Source of the DNA: Planctomycetota bacterium
GTDB taxonomy: Bacteria; Planctomycetota; UBA1135; UBA2386
Reading direction: 5' to 3'
Length of the DNA stretch: 64,000 bases
Assembly: GCA_028281765.1 (NCBI GenBank)
Contig: JANQJF010000125.1
Span: forward strand, 1 to 64,000
The position numbers and the translations under genes are program-made. The notes beneath the pieces are model-generated. The model did not search any database. It was not told the origin of the DNA and saw nothing but the letters and a program-made list of their open reading frames with translations. Shown piece by piece: positions 52,212 to 61,890 of the stretch. Position 1 is the stretch's first letter. Each line of letters starts with the position of its first letter.

Positions 52212-54152
52212 TCAGGTCGAAACGGCGATCGCCGCGGTGAGCTCGTCCTGCCACAGGCCGGACATGATCCGGTCCGGAACGAAGCTTTCCGCCGTCTCGG
52301 TCACGGCATCATCGCGCTGCGGGTCGAGTTCGGGGCTCGCGGCACAGCCCATCGCCTTGCGGATGGCGCGCAGGGTCTCCAGCTGGATCGGCTCGATCGC
52401 GGCGTCGGCGGAAGTCGCGAGCACACACCCCTCGAGGAGCTGTTTTTGGTCGCGCGGGCCGCAATCGGCGAACACTTCGATCGCGGTACGGATCCCTGCG
52501 ATCACGCGGTTGTCGGGATCGGAGAAGAGGCGCTTGCCGGCCGGCACGCCGGCCTCCCGCGCACCGTCACCGAACGCGCGGCGCGCTTCCTTCTGATCCG
52601 GATTGTGCACCCGTGCCGTCGCGAGCAGGAAGGTCACGACGTGGCGCCAGCGGTCCTTGTCGAGTCGGGTCGATCGCCGGAACAGTCCGCGCGGCTCGTC
52701 TGCGCGTCGGACGTGGTGCAGCCAGACGAGCGCCGTGAAGAACTCGAGAGGCTCGACGCTCCCGTTCGCGAGGAGCACGAGATCGTCGCGAAAGCGCGCA
52801 CGCTGCTCCGTCGACATGCGGCGAAGAGTGGGCATCGCGAGGTCCGCGAGCGTGAGTCCGACCGCCGGGTCGATCGTGCGCACCGCATCGTGGACGTCTC
52901 GCGTCGCGAGCACCGCGTGCGGACAGCCGTGCTCTTCGAAGCGTCGCCGCTGGCGGGAATGCCGTTCAGCGTCGCCCCGGGTCAATAGCGAGCACGCGAC
53001 TGCGTGACATCGAACCGGGTCGCGCAGCGACTCCCGGAGATCGTCGGAGATCAACGGGGCGAGCGTGGCTGCGCGGAGAACCTGTTCGAACTCGATTTCG
53101 CCCAGGCGGTCTCGGACTTCATCCGCAGGCACAGCGATCTGTTTCAGGTTCGCTTCCGCGAACGAGCGGTCCCGGGTGATCTGGCCCTGCGCGAGACCGA
53201 TCCGCTGCATGCGGACCGCGGCGGCCGGTCGCAGTCGCCACATGGGACTGCGGCCCAGTGCGATGCCGAGTTGCGGAGCCAAGAACGCGTGGTCGTACTC
53301 CGCTGCGCGCGGACTGGTGAGGTCTGCGGCGCAGATGCCGTCGTCGTCGGCCGTTCGGCGCAGGACGGAGTTGAGCCCGTGTGGGTCACCGGCGATCAGG
53401 ATCGCGGTCGTGTCCGCGGTGACGCAGCGCAGGCGCGTGAGCAGCGCCTTGATGGCGCGCGCGAACACGTACGACGGGGCCGCGATCGGCTTGCAGGCTG
53501 CGGTCCAGAGCCACCAGTACGGCCGGAGGATCCAGAGTCGCGTCGTTCGACGGCGCACGCGTAACCAGCGCGTGAGCACCGTCGGGGCAAGGAGAAGCTG
53601 CGTGTAGCAGGAGATCCGCGTGTTGAGCAGGGCGTCCCCGTCGGGGATACGGGCCAGCTCGTGAGCGACGACGCCGCGCAGCTCGGCGTCGTCGAGCTCG
53701 TCGCAGCACGCGCGCGTCAGCACGATGACGGCGTCCGTCGGGTCGATGCCGACGGTGAACGCGTTGACTGCGGTGCTGTCGTGGACCCACAGCTCCGGCA
53801 TCGGAACACCGGTCGCGGCGGTCAGCTCTTCGAGGATCAGGTAGGCGCGCGCGCGCCGATCCATCGGCAGCGCGCCGAACCGCTCGGCCTCGGCCGTGCC
53901 GCCGCCTCTGCGGAGTGCACGTGCGCGCGTCCAGAGCATCAGCAGCGCGACTGCGTAGACCGAGCCCGCGACGATCGCGGCGAGATCGGAGTTCCACGCG
54001 CTGCGCCCGGGTGCGACGTAGTCCGCGGCGTGCAGTCCTGCCGCGATCAGCGCGGCGAGTCCGAGAGACCACGCGAGGAGAGCGGCCCCGCTCAGGCAGA
54101 ACGCCAGCTGGGCCAGGCGAAGCGCTTCTCGGCGGCGGTCGAAAGTATCCAT
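52212..54152 (-). CDS. M48-like membrane protein with a disrupted zinc motif (pseudopeptidase) and TerB-like tail
   Basis: This is a 646-residue protein with two N-terminal membrane segments (about 14-40 and 57-75) and the general layout of HtpX/M48 peptidases: WVHDSTAVNAFTVGIDPTDAVIVLT, then DELDDAELRGVVAHELARIPDGD. The M48 zinc motif HExxH is replaced by HELAR, so the second His ligand is Arg168. The expected third-ligand region reads RAAEYDHAFLAPQLG. A protease function is therefore doubtful. The last about 110 residues (VFADCGPRDQKQLLEGCVL, IEPIQLETLRAIRKAMGC) resemble a TerB-like helical domain sometimes found after M48 domains. The start at 54152 (MDTFDRRREALRLAQ) was chosen just ahead of the first helix. 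Confidence 0.75.
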   Translation of the reverse strand: MDTFDRRREALRLAQLAFCLSGAALLAWSLGLAALIAAGLHAADYVAPGRSAWNSDLAAIVAGSVYAVALLMLWTRARALRRGGGTAEAERFGALPMDRRARAYLILEELTAATGVPMPELWVHDSTAVNAFTVGIDPTDAVIVLTRACCDELDDAELRGVVAHELARIPDGDALLNTRISCYTQLLLAPTVLTRWLRVRRRTTRLWILRPYWWLWTAACKPIAAPSYVFARAIKALLTRLRCVTADTTAILIAGDPHGLNSVLRRTADDDGICAADLTSPRAAEYDHAFLAPQLGIALGRSPMWRLRPAAAVRMQRIGLAQGQITRDRSFAEANLKQIAVPADEVRDRLGEIEFEQVLRAATLAPLISDDLRESLRDPVRCHAVACSLLTRGDAERHSRQRRRFEEHGCPHAVLATRDVHDAVRTIDPAVGLTLADLAMPTLRRMSTEQRARFRDDLVLLANGSVEPLEFFTALVWLHHVRRADEPRGLFRRSTRLDKDRWRHVVTFLLATARVHNPDQKEARRAFGDGAREAGVPAGKRLFSDPDNRVIAGIRTAIEVFADCGPRDQKQLLEGCVLATSADAAIEPIQLETLRAIRKAMGCAASPELDPQRDDAVTETAESFVPDRIMSGLWQDELTAAIAVST

Positions 54153-54255
54153 CCACGTCGTGGATCGTCCGGATCCGCGCGCGAGCCTGTGGCCGTCGGG
54201 ATCGGCCGATGGCGTCGGGGGTTCCGAGCGGCGTCGATTGTCGTCGCTGGGACTG

Positions 54256-54849
54256 TCAGCCGAGCCCCTCGAGATCGAACATCGCGACGTCCGCATCCCG
54301 GCGCACGAACACACCGCCGCCGCAGTTCACGAACGTGCGACCCAGACGCCGGCGATACCAGTCGCCCTTGCGGAGGTGCACGTCGCCGTCGGTGCGATCG
54401 GTGTCGCAGTTCTTGTCCCAGTCTTCGCTCGTCAGGGCCTCGAGATAGAGCGCTGCCGTCGTCAGCGTGGCGAGGTTGTCCAGCGCCTCGCGGGCCGCGG
54501 CGTTCGGCAGGTACTGCAGGACGCCCTGGCAGACGACGAGGTCGAACGGGCGTTTCGCGCGGTAGTCGATGACCGACCCGTGCTCCCAGCCGTGCTCGTC
54601 GACGAGGTACTCGCTGAACTCGACGCCCGTGTAGCGCCAGCGCGGTCGCAGCTCCGCGAGCGCGTCGCGCCACCAGCCGAGCCCGCAGCCGATGTCGAGC
54701 ACGCGGCGCACGTCGAGCTGGAGCACGTCGACGTAGGCGCACACGAACGCCGCGAGCCGGCCGGTCGTGGCGCGATCGGTCACGCGCGTGCGCGGGTTCT
54801 CGTAGAACCGCTCGTAGTAGTCGGCGTCGAACGTGGCCGGATCGGACAT
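54256..54849 (-). CDS. SAM-dependent methyltransferase (class I)
   Basis: This is a 197-residue Rossmann-fold methyltransferase from ATG 54849 (MSDPATFDADYYERFYEN). Motif I is VRRVLDIGCGLGWWRDAL (about 49-66), followed by YTGVEFSEYLVDE and a motif-IV-like FDLVVCQGVLQYLPN. The family is that of small methyltransferases acting on small molecules or lipids; the substrate is unknown. It is divergent from the flagellin gene and upstream of the M48-like gene on the same strand. Confidence 0.85.
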   Translation of the reverse strand: MSDPATFDADYYERFYENPRTRVTDRATTGRLAAFVCAYVDVLQLDVRRVLDIGCGLGWWRDALAELRPRWRYTGVEFSEYLVDEHGWEHGSVIDYRAKRPFDLVVCQGVLQYLPNAAAREALDNLATLTTAALYLEALTSEDWDKNCDTDRTDGDVHLRKGDWYRRRLGRTFVNCGGGVFVRRDADVAMFDLEGLG

Positions 54850-55003
54850 CGCCGCAAGTACACACGGCACGGCGCCAAAATGCCAACATCCCCGTGGTGT
54901 CGGCCCGACGATGGCGCACCGAGAAAATCGTTCTCAAGCCTGGATCCGAACCGTCCGAAATCCCGACACGGGATCGGGACGGCTGTTCGGAGATTCAACA
55001 ATC

Positions 55004-55819
55004 ATGGCGATCGAACTCGGGGGAGGCGGTGCGGACCGCTTCTCGCTCGGCCAAGTCAACAGAACCCAGCAGTCCCTGCTGGCGGACTTCCAGAAACTGT
55101 CGTCCGGCAACCGTCTCGTTTCGTCCCAGCCCGCGGCCGCGGGGCTTGCGGTGGCGCAGCGCTTGACCGCGCTCGAGACCGCGCTGAACCAGGGCGTCCG
55201 CAATCTCAACGACGGCATCAGCGTCGCGCAGGTCGCGGAGGGTGGGCTCACGCAGGTCTCGGAAGGACTGCAGCGCATGCGCGAGCTGACCGTTCAGGCG
55301 AGCAACGGCACGCTCAACGACGCCGACCGGCAGGTGATCCAGGAAGAATTCGATCAGATCGCGGCGCAGATCACGCAGGTTTCCGAGTCGACCGAGTTCA
55401 ACGGTCGCTCGCTCCTGAACGGGGATGCGTCCGGTGCCGAGGCGGTCGAGTTCAAAGGGGGCAGCGAAGGCGGCGAGCCCGTGATGCTCGACGTGCCCGA
55501 CCAGTCCGCGGCTTCGCTCGGAGTCGAGGGGCTCGACGTTTCGGACCCGAACTCCCTGCAGGCGATCGACGATGCGTTGTCGCGCGTGTCGAGCACGCGT
55601 GGCGACGTCGGCGCGACGATCAACCGGCTCGGGTCCCAGGTGCGCAACGAGCTGGTGGCGCAAGAAGCAGCCGCGGCCGCCCGTTCGCGCATAGAGGACA
55701 CGGACATCGCCGAAGCCACGTCATCGCGGACGAAGAACGAGATCTTGCTGCAGGCGCAGCTCGGCCTGCAGGCGCACTCGCGCATCGCCGAGAGCACGAC
55801 GCTGCAGCTGCTCGGGTAG
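55004..55819 (+). CDS. fliC: Flagellin
   Basis: This is a 271-residue flagellin, short because the surface domain is small. The N-terminal coiled D0/D1 segment (residues about 15-130: NRTQQSLLADFQKLSSGNRL, GVRNLNDGISVAQVAEGGL, MRELTVQASNGTLNDADRQ, and FDQIAAQITQV) and the C-terminal segment (RVSSTRGDVGATINRLGSQV, IEDTDIAEATSSRTKNEILLQ) are canonical. No flagellar export, hook or motor genes are in the window, so it is an isolated filament gene here. No clear sigma-28 or sigma-54 promoter is visible upstream, although GC inverted repeats occur just before the ATG. Confidence 0.93.
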   Translation: MAIELGGGGADRFSLGQVNRTQQSLLADFQKLSSGNRLVSSQPAAAGLAVAQRLTALETALNQGVRNLNDGISVAQVAEGGLTQVSEGLQRMRELTVQASNGTLNDADRQVIQEEFDQIAAQITQVSESTEFNGRSLLNGDASGAEAVEFKGGSEGGEPVMLDVPDQSAASLGVEGLDVSDPNSLQAIDDALSRVSSTRGDVGATINRLGSQVRNELVAQEAAAAARSRIEDTDIAEATSSRTKNEILLQAQLGLQAHSRIAESTTLQLLG

Positions 55820-55826
55820 CGCCGAA

Positions 55827-56180
55827 CTAGTCCCGGTCCGCGCCTTCGAGCTGCGCGCCGTCCAAGTTGGCGCCGGTCATCACCGCGCCGCGCATGTACG
55901 CACCGCGCAGGTCGGCTCCCGACAGGTTCGCGTTTGTCAGGTCCGCGCCGGTCAGGTCGCACTCGACGAGCACGGCGCCCGACAGGTCAGCATCGATGAG
56001 CACCGCGGTGTTCAGGTCCGTGCCCTTCAGGTTCGCGCCGCGCAGGTTCGCGCCCGTCAGCTCGGCGAGAATCACGTTGGCGCCGCTGATGTCGACCGGC
56101 GTGTCGGGATGCTCGGCCTGCCAAGCGGCGAGGGCTTCGGTGCCGCCTTCGACGGCTTCGACGTGTTCGGGAATGGCCAT
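55827..56180 (-). CDS. Pentapeptide-repeat protein
   Basis: This is a 117-residue soluble protein from ATG 56180 (MAIPEHVE). After a short helical part (EALAAWQAEHPD) it consists of about 14 pentapeptide units of A(D/N)LxG type (ANVILAELTGANLRGANLKG, DLSGAVLVECDLTGADLTNA, and ADLRGAYMRGAVMTGANLDG), forming a right-handed quadrilateral beta-helix. It is convergent with the flagellin gene, seven bases apart. The function of small pentapeptide proteins is generally unknown; DNA mimicry of the Qnr type is not indicated by any specific residue. Confidence 0.88.
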   Translation of the reverse strand: MAIPEHVEAVEGGTEALAAWQAEHPDTPVDISGANVILAELTGANLRGANLKGTDLNTAVLIDADLSGAVLVECDLTGADLTNANLSGADLRGAYMRGAVMTGANLDGAQLEGADRD

Positions 56181-56278
56181 GGGGGCGCGGATCGTAGCGA
56201 GCCGCGGGGGCGACGGCGACCGGGTAGTTCGTGCCACATTCAGTAGCACCCTGCGCGGGGACTGGGTACGACTCGGGC

Positions 56279-57874
56279 ATGCGTACCGTACCCCTGGCCG
56301 CCTTGGCGCTCGCCGTGACGGCATCCGCCCAGTCCTCCTCGATCACGGAGAACACCCTCGCGGCGAACATTCGATTCCTTGCGCACGACCTCTGCGAGGG
56401 GCGCGGTGTCGGGAGTCGCGGTGGTGCCCTCGCGCGGCTCTACATCGCGACCGAGTTCGAGAAGTACGGTTTGCAGCCGGGCGGGCACGACGGATCCTGG
56501 GAGCAGCCGGTGCCCATCATCGGACTCACGGCGAAGGTCAAGACGCCGCTCACCGTGCGCGCGGCCGGTAGCGAAGTGCGGTTCACGGCTCCGGAAGACT
56601 ACACGGCGTCCGCCGCGCAGCCGGCGCAATCGACCAGCTGGCGTTCCGCACCGATCGCGTTCGTCGGGTTCGGGATTCACGCGCCCGAGCAGAACTGGGA
56701 CGACTTCAAGGGCTTCGACCTGAAGGGCAAGGTCGCGCTCGTGATGAACAACGATCCCGACTGGGATCCCGATCTGTTCGCGGGCAGGACGCGGCTCTAC
56801 TACGGGCGCTGGAGCTACAAGTTCGAAGAGGCCGCGCGTCGTGGCGCGGTCGGCGCGATCGTGATCCACACGACGCCGTCGGCGGGCTACCCGTTCCAAG
56901 TGATCCAAGCGGGACAGGGTCGCGAACAGTTCTGGCTGCCGTTCGACGCGAACCAGCCGAAGCTGGAGATCCGTTCGTGGTGTTCGGAAGACGCGGCGCG
57001 CCGCATTTGCGATCTCGGTGGCCGTGATCTCGACGCGTTGCGTCTCGCGGCCAAGAAGCGGGACTTTCAGCCGGTCGATCTCGGCGTTCTCGCCGATCTC
57101 GAAACCGACAACACGGTGAAGGAAATCGAGGACGCGAACGTGCTCGGTGTATTGCCCGGCAGCGATCCGAAGCTGCGTGACGAAGTGGTCGTGATCACCG
57201 CGCACTTCGATCACCTCGGCCGGGGACGGCCGAAGCGCGGAGACGACATCTACAACGGCGGCTTCGACAACGCGTCGGGCGCGGCCGCGATGTTGAACAT
57301 CGCGCGCGCGTGCTCGCAGCTACCGACCGCGCCGCGGCGCACGCTTCTGTTCCTCGCCGTCACCGCGGAGGAGTCGGGTCTGCTCGGTTCGAAGTTCTAC
57401 GCGCGCAATCCGACGTACGCCGCGAAGCAGCTGGTCGCGAACTTCAACATCGACGGCATCAACATCTGGGGTGAAACGATCGACATCTCGATGATCGGTC
57501 ACGGCAAGAACTCGCTCACGGATCTCGCAGGCAAGATCTGCAGCCGTCTCGGACGCGATCTGAAGCCGAACCCGCAGGTGGAGCTCGGGCTGTTCTATCG
57601 CTCGGACCACTTTTCGTTTGCGCGCATCGGCGTGCCGGCTGCTTACTTCAAGGCCGGCAGCGACTTCATCAAGAATCGCGAGGGCAAGCGCCGCGTGAAG
57701 CGTTCCTACACCGCGGTGCGCTACCACCAGCCGAACGACGAGTTCGACGAGCGTTGGGATCTCAGCGGTGCGGTCGCCGACTCGCGTCTGATCATGGAGT
57801 GCCTACTGGAGGCGGCGAATGCCGACGCGGCACCGACGTGGACGAAGGGCGACGAGTTCGAGAAGCTGCGCTGA
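56279..57874 (+). CDS. Secreted M28-family metallopeptidase with PA domain
   Basis: This is a 531-residue exported zinc aminopeptidase-like enzyme (signal peptide MRTVPLAALALAVTASAQS). A protease-associated (PA) domain occupies about 110-280 (APIAFVGFGIHAPEQNWDDF, DLKGKVALVMNNDP). The five metal ligands of M28 are all present in order: His in VVITAHFDHLG, Asp in FDNASGAAAM, Glu pair in TAEESGLLGS, Asp in FNIDGIN, and His in YRSDHFSFARIGVPA. It probably trims peptides outside the cell. It starts about 100 bases after the divergent pentapeptide gene start. Confidence 0.94.
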   Translation: MRTVPLAALALAVTASAQSSSITENTLAANIRFLAHDLCEGRGVGSRGGALARLYIATEFEKYGLQPGGHDGSWEQPVPIIGLTAKVKTPLTVRAAGSEVRFTAPEDYTASAAQPAQSTSWRSAPIAFVGFGIHAPEQNWDDFKGFDLKGKVALVMNNDPDWDPDLFAGRTRLYYGRWSYKFEEAARRGAVGAIVIHTTPSAGYPFQVIQAGQGREQFWLPFDANQPKLEIRSWCSEDAARRICDLGGRDLDALRLAAKKRDFQPVDLGVLADLETDNTVKEIEDANVLGVLPGSDPKLRDEVVVITAHFDHLGRGRPKRGDDIYNGGFDNASGAAAMLNIARACSQLPTAPRRTLLFLAVTAEESGLLGSKFYARNPTYAAKQLVANFNIDGINIWGETIDISMIGHGKNSLTDLAGKICSRLGRDLKPNPQVELGLFYRSDHFSFARIGVPAAYFKAGSDFIKNREGKRRVKRSYTAVRYHQPNDEFDERWDLSGAVADSRLIMECLLEAANADAAPTWTKGDEFEKLR

Positions 57875-57890
57875 TCGCGCAGGCCTGTGA

Positions 57891-58247
57891 TCAGACCTTC
57901 GCGAACGTGTAGGTGATGCCGAGCAGCTTCACCTTGGCCTTCCCGAAGCGCGGGAACTTACCTTCCGCGTCGGGAGCCTTCTCCTTCTTGCGGGCGTCGA
58001 GCCAGAGCTTGGCCAGGTGCTCGGCGGCCGCCTTGTAGAACTTCGACTGGCCCTTGTTGTACTTCGGGTTCTCGTGCGGGTTCGGGTCGAACTTGTACTT
58101 CTGTACGCCCTTCTTGCTGCCGTTGACGCCGATCTGGATCCCGCGCGGACCCGCACCGCCCTTGGCGAGCTGCTGCTCTTGGTACTTGAACACGACCTCC
58201 GGGCGGCCGTTCTCACTCTTCTTGATGGTTCCGCTCACGACACCCAT
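57891..58247 (-). CDS. Small basic protein of unknown function
   Basis: This is a 118-residue Lys/Gly-rich protein without signal peptide or membrane segment. The sequence (MGVVSGTIKKSENGRPEVVF, IQIGVNGSKKGVQKYKFDPN, SKFYKAAAEHLAKLWLDARK, and KVKLLGITYTFAKV) looks like a compact beta-rich domain with one central helix. I do not recognise it. It is convergent with the M28 gene and lies about 100 bases downstream of the sulfatase on the same strand. Confidence 0.6.
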   Translation of the reverse strand: MGVVSGTIKKSENGRPEVVFKYQEQQLAKGGAGPRGIQIGVNGSKKGVQKYKFDPNPHENPKYNKGQSKFYKAAAEHLAKLWLDARKKEKAPDAEGKFPRFGKAKVKLLGITYTFAKV

Positions 58248-58344
58248 GGCATGACCTCTCCGTAGTTGAATTCCGGGGACACCGCATCATGCGACAATCG
58301 CGTCGCGGCGCGTTGGGTTTCTTCGGACGATGCGCGTCCGGTCT

Positions 58345-59793
58345 TCACCCTTGCCGCTTCTTCCCGGGCAACTCGTCGGCGGGGATCTCCCCATACGGTC
58401 GCGGCAATTGCGCCCCCGTTCGGCTCAGCCATTCCATCAGCATTTTCTGCAGCTCCGCGGCTCGGGCCGGCTCCTTCTTGTAGAGATTCACCGACTCGCC
58501 GATGTCCGAGCTCAGGTCGAACAGCTCGTGGTCGTCGTTGTCGTGGTGGTGGATGTACTTGTAGTTCCCGCGGCGCACGATCGATCCCATGTCGTTCTTG
58601 CCGTGGTAGCAGTAGTGGGGGTAGTGCCAGTAGATCGCGTCGCGCTCGGGCGCGTCGTCGCCGGACGCGACGCCGAGCAGGCTCTCGCCGTCGAAGTCTT
58701 CGTTTGCGTATTCGATGCCGGCGGCGTCGAGGAACGTCGGCGCGAAGTCCATCGAGATGCCGGGTGTCGCATCCACGGCGCCGGCGCGCACGCGACCCGG
58801 CCAGCGCATCATCATCGGCACGCGGATCCCGCCCTCGTAGAGGTATCCCTTCGCGGCGCGTAGCGGATCCGCGACCGACGACCCCGGCATCTGCCCGTTG
58901 TCCGAGGTGAACACGACGAGCGTGTCGTCGGCGATCCCGAGTTCGTCGAGCGTGTCGAGCACGCGACCGACCGCGCGATCCATACCCTCGACCATCGCGC
59001 GGTATCGCGTCGCCATGTCGGGTTCCGTTTCGTCGGAGTACTTCGCGTAGAGATCCGCCGGCGCCTCGATCGGGTAGTGCACCGTGTAGGTCCAGTAGCA
59101 GAGGAAGAACGGGCGGCCGTCGTCGTGCGCGTTCGTCATGTAGTCGACGGCGTCCTGCGCGAGGAGGTCGGTCAAGTACTCGCCCTCTTTGCCGTTCTCG
59201 TAGTTCGGCATGCGGATCGGCGCGAAGAACGTGCCGGGTCCGCCCATCGCGTTCCCGGCGATGTTGACGTCGAATCCGTAGCTCTCCGGAAACAGCGACG
59301 TATCCTTCGTGCGCCAGTCGGCTCCGGCCAGATGCCACTTGCCGATGAACGCGGTTTGGTAGCCGGCGCTGCGCAGCTTCTGCGCGATCGTCGGAACGCT
59401 CTTGTCGAGGACGTGGCTCGACTTGCCGGGACCCCACTCGCGTCCCCGTCGCTCGGCGTCACGCGGGCCGCGACGGTCGTAGAAGCTCCATCGGTCGGGG
59501 ATGTGGTTGGTCACCTGCAGCCGCGCGGGCGCGCGTCCCGTGATGCACGCCGCTCGCGTCGGCGAGCACACCGGCGCCGCGGCGTAGAAGTCCGTGAAGC
59601 GCGTGCCCTGTTCGGCAAAGCGGTCGAGGTTGGGCGTGACGAACGCGTCGTTGCCCTGGGGCCGGATGTCCATCCATCCCAGGTCGTCGATCATGATGAA
59701 GACGATGTTCGGCGGCTCGGCGGGCGCTTCGTGCGAGGCGCAGGATGCAGCGGCGAGGACGCAAGAGAGCAGCAGCGGCGCCGTGAGCTTCAT
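58345..59793 (-). CDS. Secreted arylsulfatase (formylglycine type)
   Basis: This is a 482-residue sulfatase with a hydrophobic N-terminus and Cys residues that could serve as a lipobox (LLSCVLAAASCAS). The catalytic segment VCSPTRAACITGR supplies Cys76, converted to formylglycine (CxPxR type). Metal ligands IDDLG at 35-39 and FTSDNGQMPG are present, along with FIGKWHLAG and KGYLYEGGIRVPMMMRWPG. All catalytic elements look intact. It probably removes sulfate from algal or other marine polysaccharides. A formylglycine-generating enzyme gene is not in the window. It is followed after 12 bases, on its 5' side, by the PAP2 gene. Confidence 0.95.
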   Translation of the reverse strand: MKLTAPLLLSCVLAAASCASHEAPAEPPNIVFIMIDDLGWMDIRPQGNDAFVTPNLDRFAEQGTRFTDFYAAAPVCSPTRAACITGRAPARLQVTNHIPDRWSFYDRRGPRDAERRGREWGPGKSSHVLDKSVPTIAQKLRSAGYQTAFIGKWHLAGADWRTKDTSLFPESYGFDVNIAGNAMGGPGTFFAPIRMPNYENGKEGEYLTDLLAQDAVDYMTNAHDDGRPFFLCYWTYTVHYPIEAPADLYAKYSDETEPDMATRYRAMVEGMDRAVGRVLDTLDELGIADDTLVVFTSDNGQMPGSSVADPLRAAKGYLYEGGIRVPMMMRWPGRVRAGAVDATPGISMDFAPTFLDAAGIEYANEDFDGESLLGVASGDDAPERDAIYWHYPHYCYHGKNDMGSIVRRGNYKYIHHHDNDDHELFDLSSDIGESVNLYKKEPARAAELQKMLMEWLSRTGAQLPRPYGEIPADELPGKKRQG

Positions 59794-59805
59794 GGGTTCC
59801 GAGTT

Positions 59806-60489
59806 CTACTTGGAGCCGAAGTCCCGCCGCAACTTCCAGCGCCAATAGCCGTAGGCGAGGAGCCATCCGGTCAGCGCGTCCCATACGAAGTGCTGCTTGG
59901 TCGTCAGCGTCGTGATCGTGAGCGCGGTCCAGGTCAGCCAGATCCAGGCGAGCCAGTGTGGCCGCCAGCGTGAAACCGCGAGCGCGATCAGTGCCGACTG
60001 CACGACGTGCAGACTCGGCCACGTGTTGAACGGCGGGTCGGCCCGGTGCAGCCATGTGTTCAGGTCGTGCGGCATGCCCGCTCCCTCGATCTCGGCACGC
60101 AGCGTCATCTCCGCGGGGGCGGCGACGAAGACGACGCAAGCGACCCCCGTCGTCACTGCCATGCCCGTGTAGAGCCGAAACAGGTCGCGGGCGCCCTCCG
60201 GGGTCTTCGGATACGTGAGCACCGGCAGCCAAAACGCCGCCTGATACACGAAGAAGTAGAACAGCACGGTCCAGGGCAAGTACGGCACGCAGCGGTCCAA
60301 GGACAGGTCGCCGATCGTGAGCAAGACCGCCGGATCGAACGCGGTGACGCCTCGCGCCAGCGCGATCTCGTTCGTGACGGCGTACGCGCCGAAGATCACG
60401 AGCTGCGTCAGCACGAGCCCGACGCATGCGGCGCCGCGGTGATCGCGTGCTCGGGTTGCTAGCCCGCGCCAGAGGACTCGCTCAGTCAC
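59806..60489 (-). CDS. PAP2-superfamily membrane phosphatase/transferase
   Basis: This is a 227-residue protein with about six membrane segments. The PAP2 signature is seen as PSLHVVQSALIALAVSRWRP and TKQHFVWDALTGWLLAY; the His residues in SLHV and KQHFVWD correspond to the catalytic pair. The WPSLH and QHxxxD form is closer to the inositol-phosphorylceramide-synthase/Aur1-like subgroup than to undecaprenyl pyrophosphate phosphatases. With ino1 in the same window, an inositol-lipid role is possible but not shown. It overlaps the Uma2 gene by eight bases. Confidence 0.85.
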   Translation of the reverse strand: MTERVLWRGLATRARDHRGAACVGLVLTQLVIFGAYAVTNEIALARGVTAFDPAVLLTIGDLSLDRCVPYLPWTVLFYFFVYQAAFWLPVLTYPKTPEGARDLFRLYTGMAVTTGVACVVFVAAPAEMTLRAEIEGAGMPHDLNTWLHRADPPFNTWPSLHVVQSALIALAVSRWRPHWLAWIWLTWTALTITTLTTKQHFVWDALTGWLLAYGYWRWKLRRDFGSK

Positions 60490-61174
60490 TCGCGCTCTCG
60501 AGCGTGCGCACGAAATCCGCGTGGGCAGGAGAAGCGATGCCCGCCCGAATCTGTTCGATGACCGTTGCGATGCGATCGTCGAGCAGGGCGTCGACGTCGA
60601 GCCAGAGTCCGGGGAAGCCGCGGCTGCGGATCAGTCCGTCCGCGTCTCGGCTTATCGCGACGTAGGAGCCGCGTTCGAGCACGAACCAGTCGAGCGCGCC
60701 GTCGAGCACTCGCCACACGACGTACTCCGGTACTCCGTTGCGGCGGTACGCCCGGAACTTCTCGTGCAGGTCGATGCTCACGGAGCTGGCGGCGATCTCG
60801 ACGACGAGCTCCGGCGCGCCCTCGATGTAGCCGTCCTCCGATAGGGATGTTTGGCCGCTACGCGTCGGATCGACGAACAGCGTCGCATCGGGTTGGGGCT
60901 CATTGTCCATGTCCAGTCGGACAGTCGCGTCGTCGGACAGTCGTATGGCCGTGCTGCTCGCCGCGAAGACGCCGAGCGCCGTGACAATGGCGGCGTGCGG
61001 CTGTCCGTGATGATCAGAGCGAACCGGCGACGCCACGTGCACGACTCCCTCGATCAACTCGGCGTGGAACGATTCGTGCATCGCCGCATAGCGGCGTTCG
61101 AACTCGTCTCGCGTCAGGTGGTCGCCACTCGCCAGGATCGGCGGATCGGGAAACTGGGCTCGGAGTCGTGGCAT
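60482..61174 (-). CDS. Uma2-family putative endonuclease
   Basis: This is a 230-residue protein from ATG 61174 (MPRLRAQFPDP). The PD-(D/E)xK-like core has MHESFHAELIEGVVHV, LDMDNEPQPDATLFVDP, GAPELVVEIAASSVSIDLHEKFRAYRRNGVPEYVVW, in which the Asp, Glu and the Lys before YRRNG occupy the catalytic places, as in the family. Uma2 proteins are widespread in cyanobacteria and planctomycetes; their biological role is unknown. It overlaps the PAP2 gene upstream and is not part of an obvious defence system. Confidence 0.9.
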   Translation of the reverse strand: MPRLRAQFPDPPILASGDHLTRDEFERRYAAMHESFHAELIEGVVHVASPVRSDHHGQPHAAIVTALGVFAASSTAIRLSDDATVRLDMDNEPQPDATLFVDPTRSGQTSLSEDGYIEGAPELVVEIAASSVSIDLHEKFRAYRRNGVPEYVVWRVLDGALDWFVLERGSYVAISRDADGLIRSRGFPGLWLDVDALLDDRIATVIEQIRAGIASPAHADFVRTLESASD

Positions 61175-61256
61175 CGAGGAAGACACGCGTAGATCCTTGG
61201 CGATTGTACATGGTTCCCCGTCAGGGGAACGGCTCGCTCCGATTCCGAACTGCGAT

Positions 61257-61874
<618 letters not shown>

Positions 61875-61890
61875 CGATGTTCTCGGGTCA

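Noticed and set aside
54872..55003. A sigma-28 or sigma-54 promoter for the flagellin gene.
   Set aside because: No TAAA...GCCGATAA or TGGCAC...TTGC pattern was found; only GC inverted repeats are visible.
60482..61174. A toxin-antitoxin or defence role for the Uma2 protein.
   Set aside because: There is no partner gene of antitoxin size and no defence neighbours; it overlaps a PAP2 phosphatase gene.
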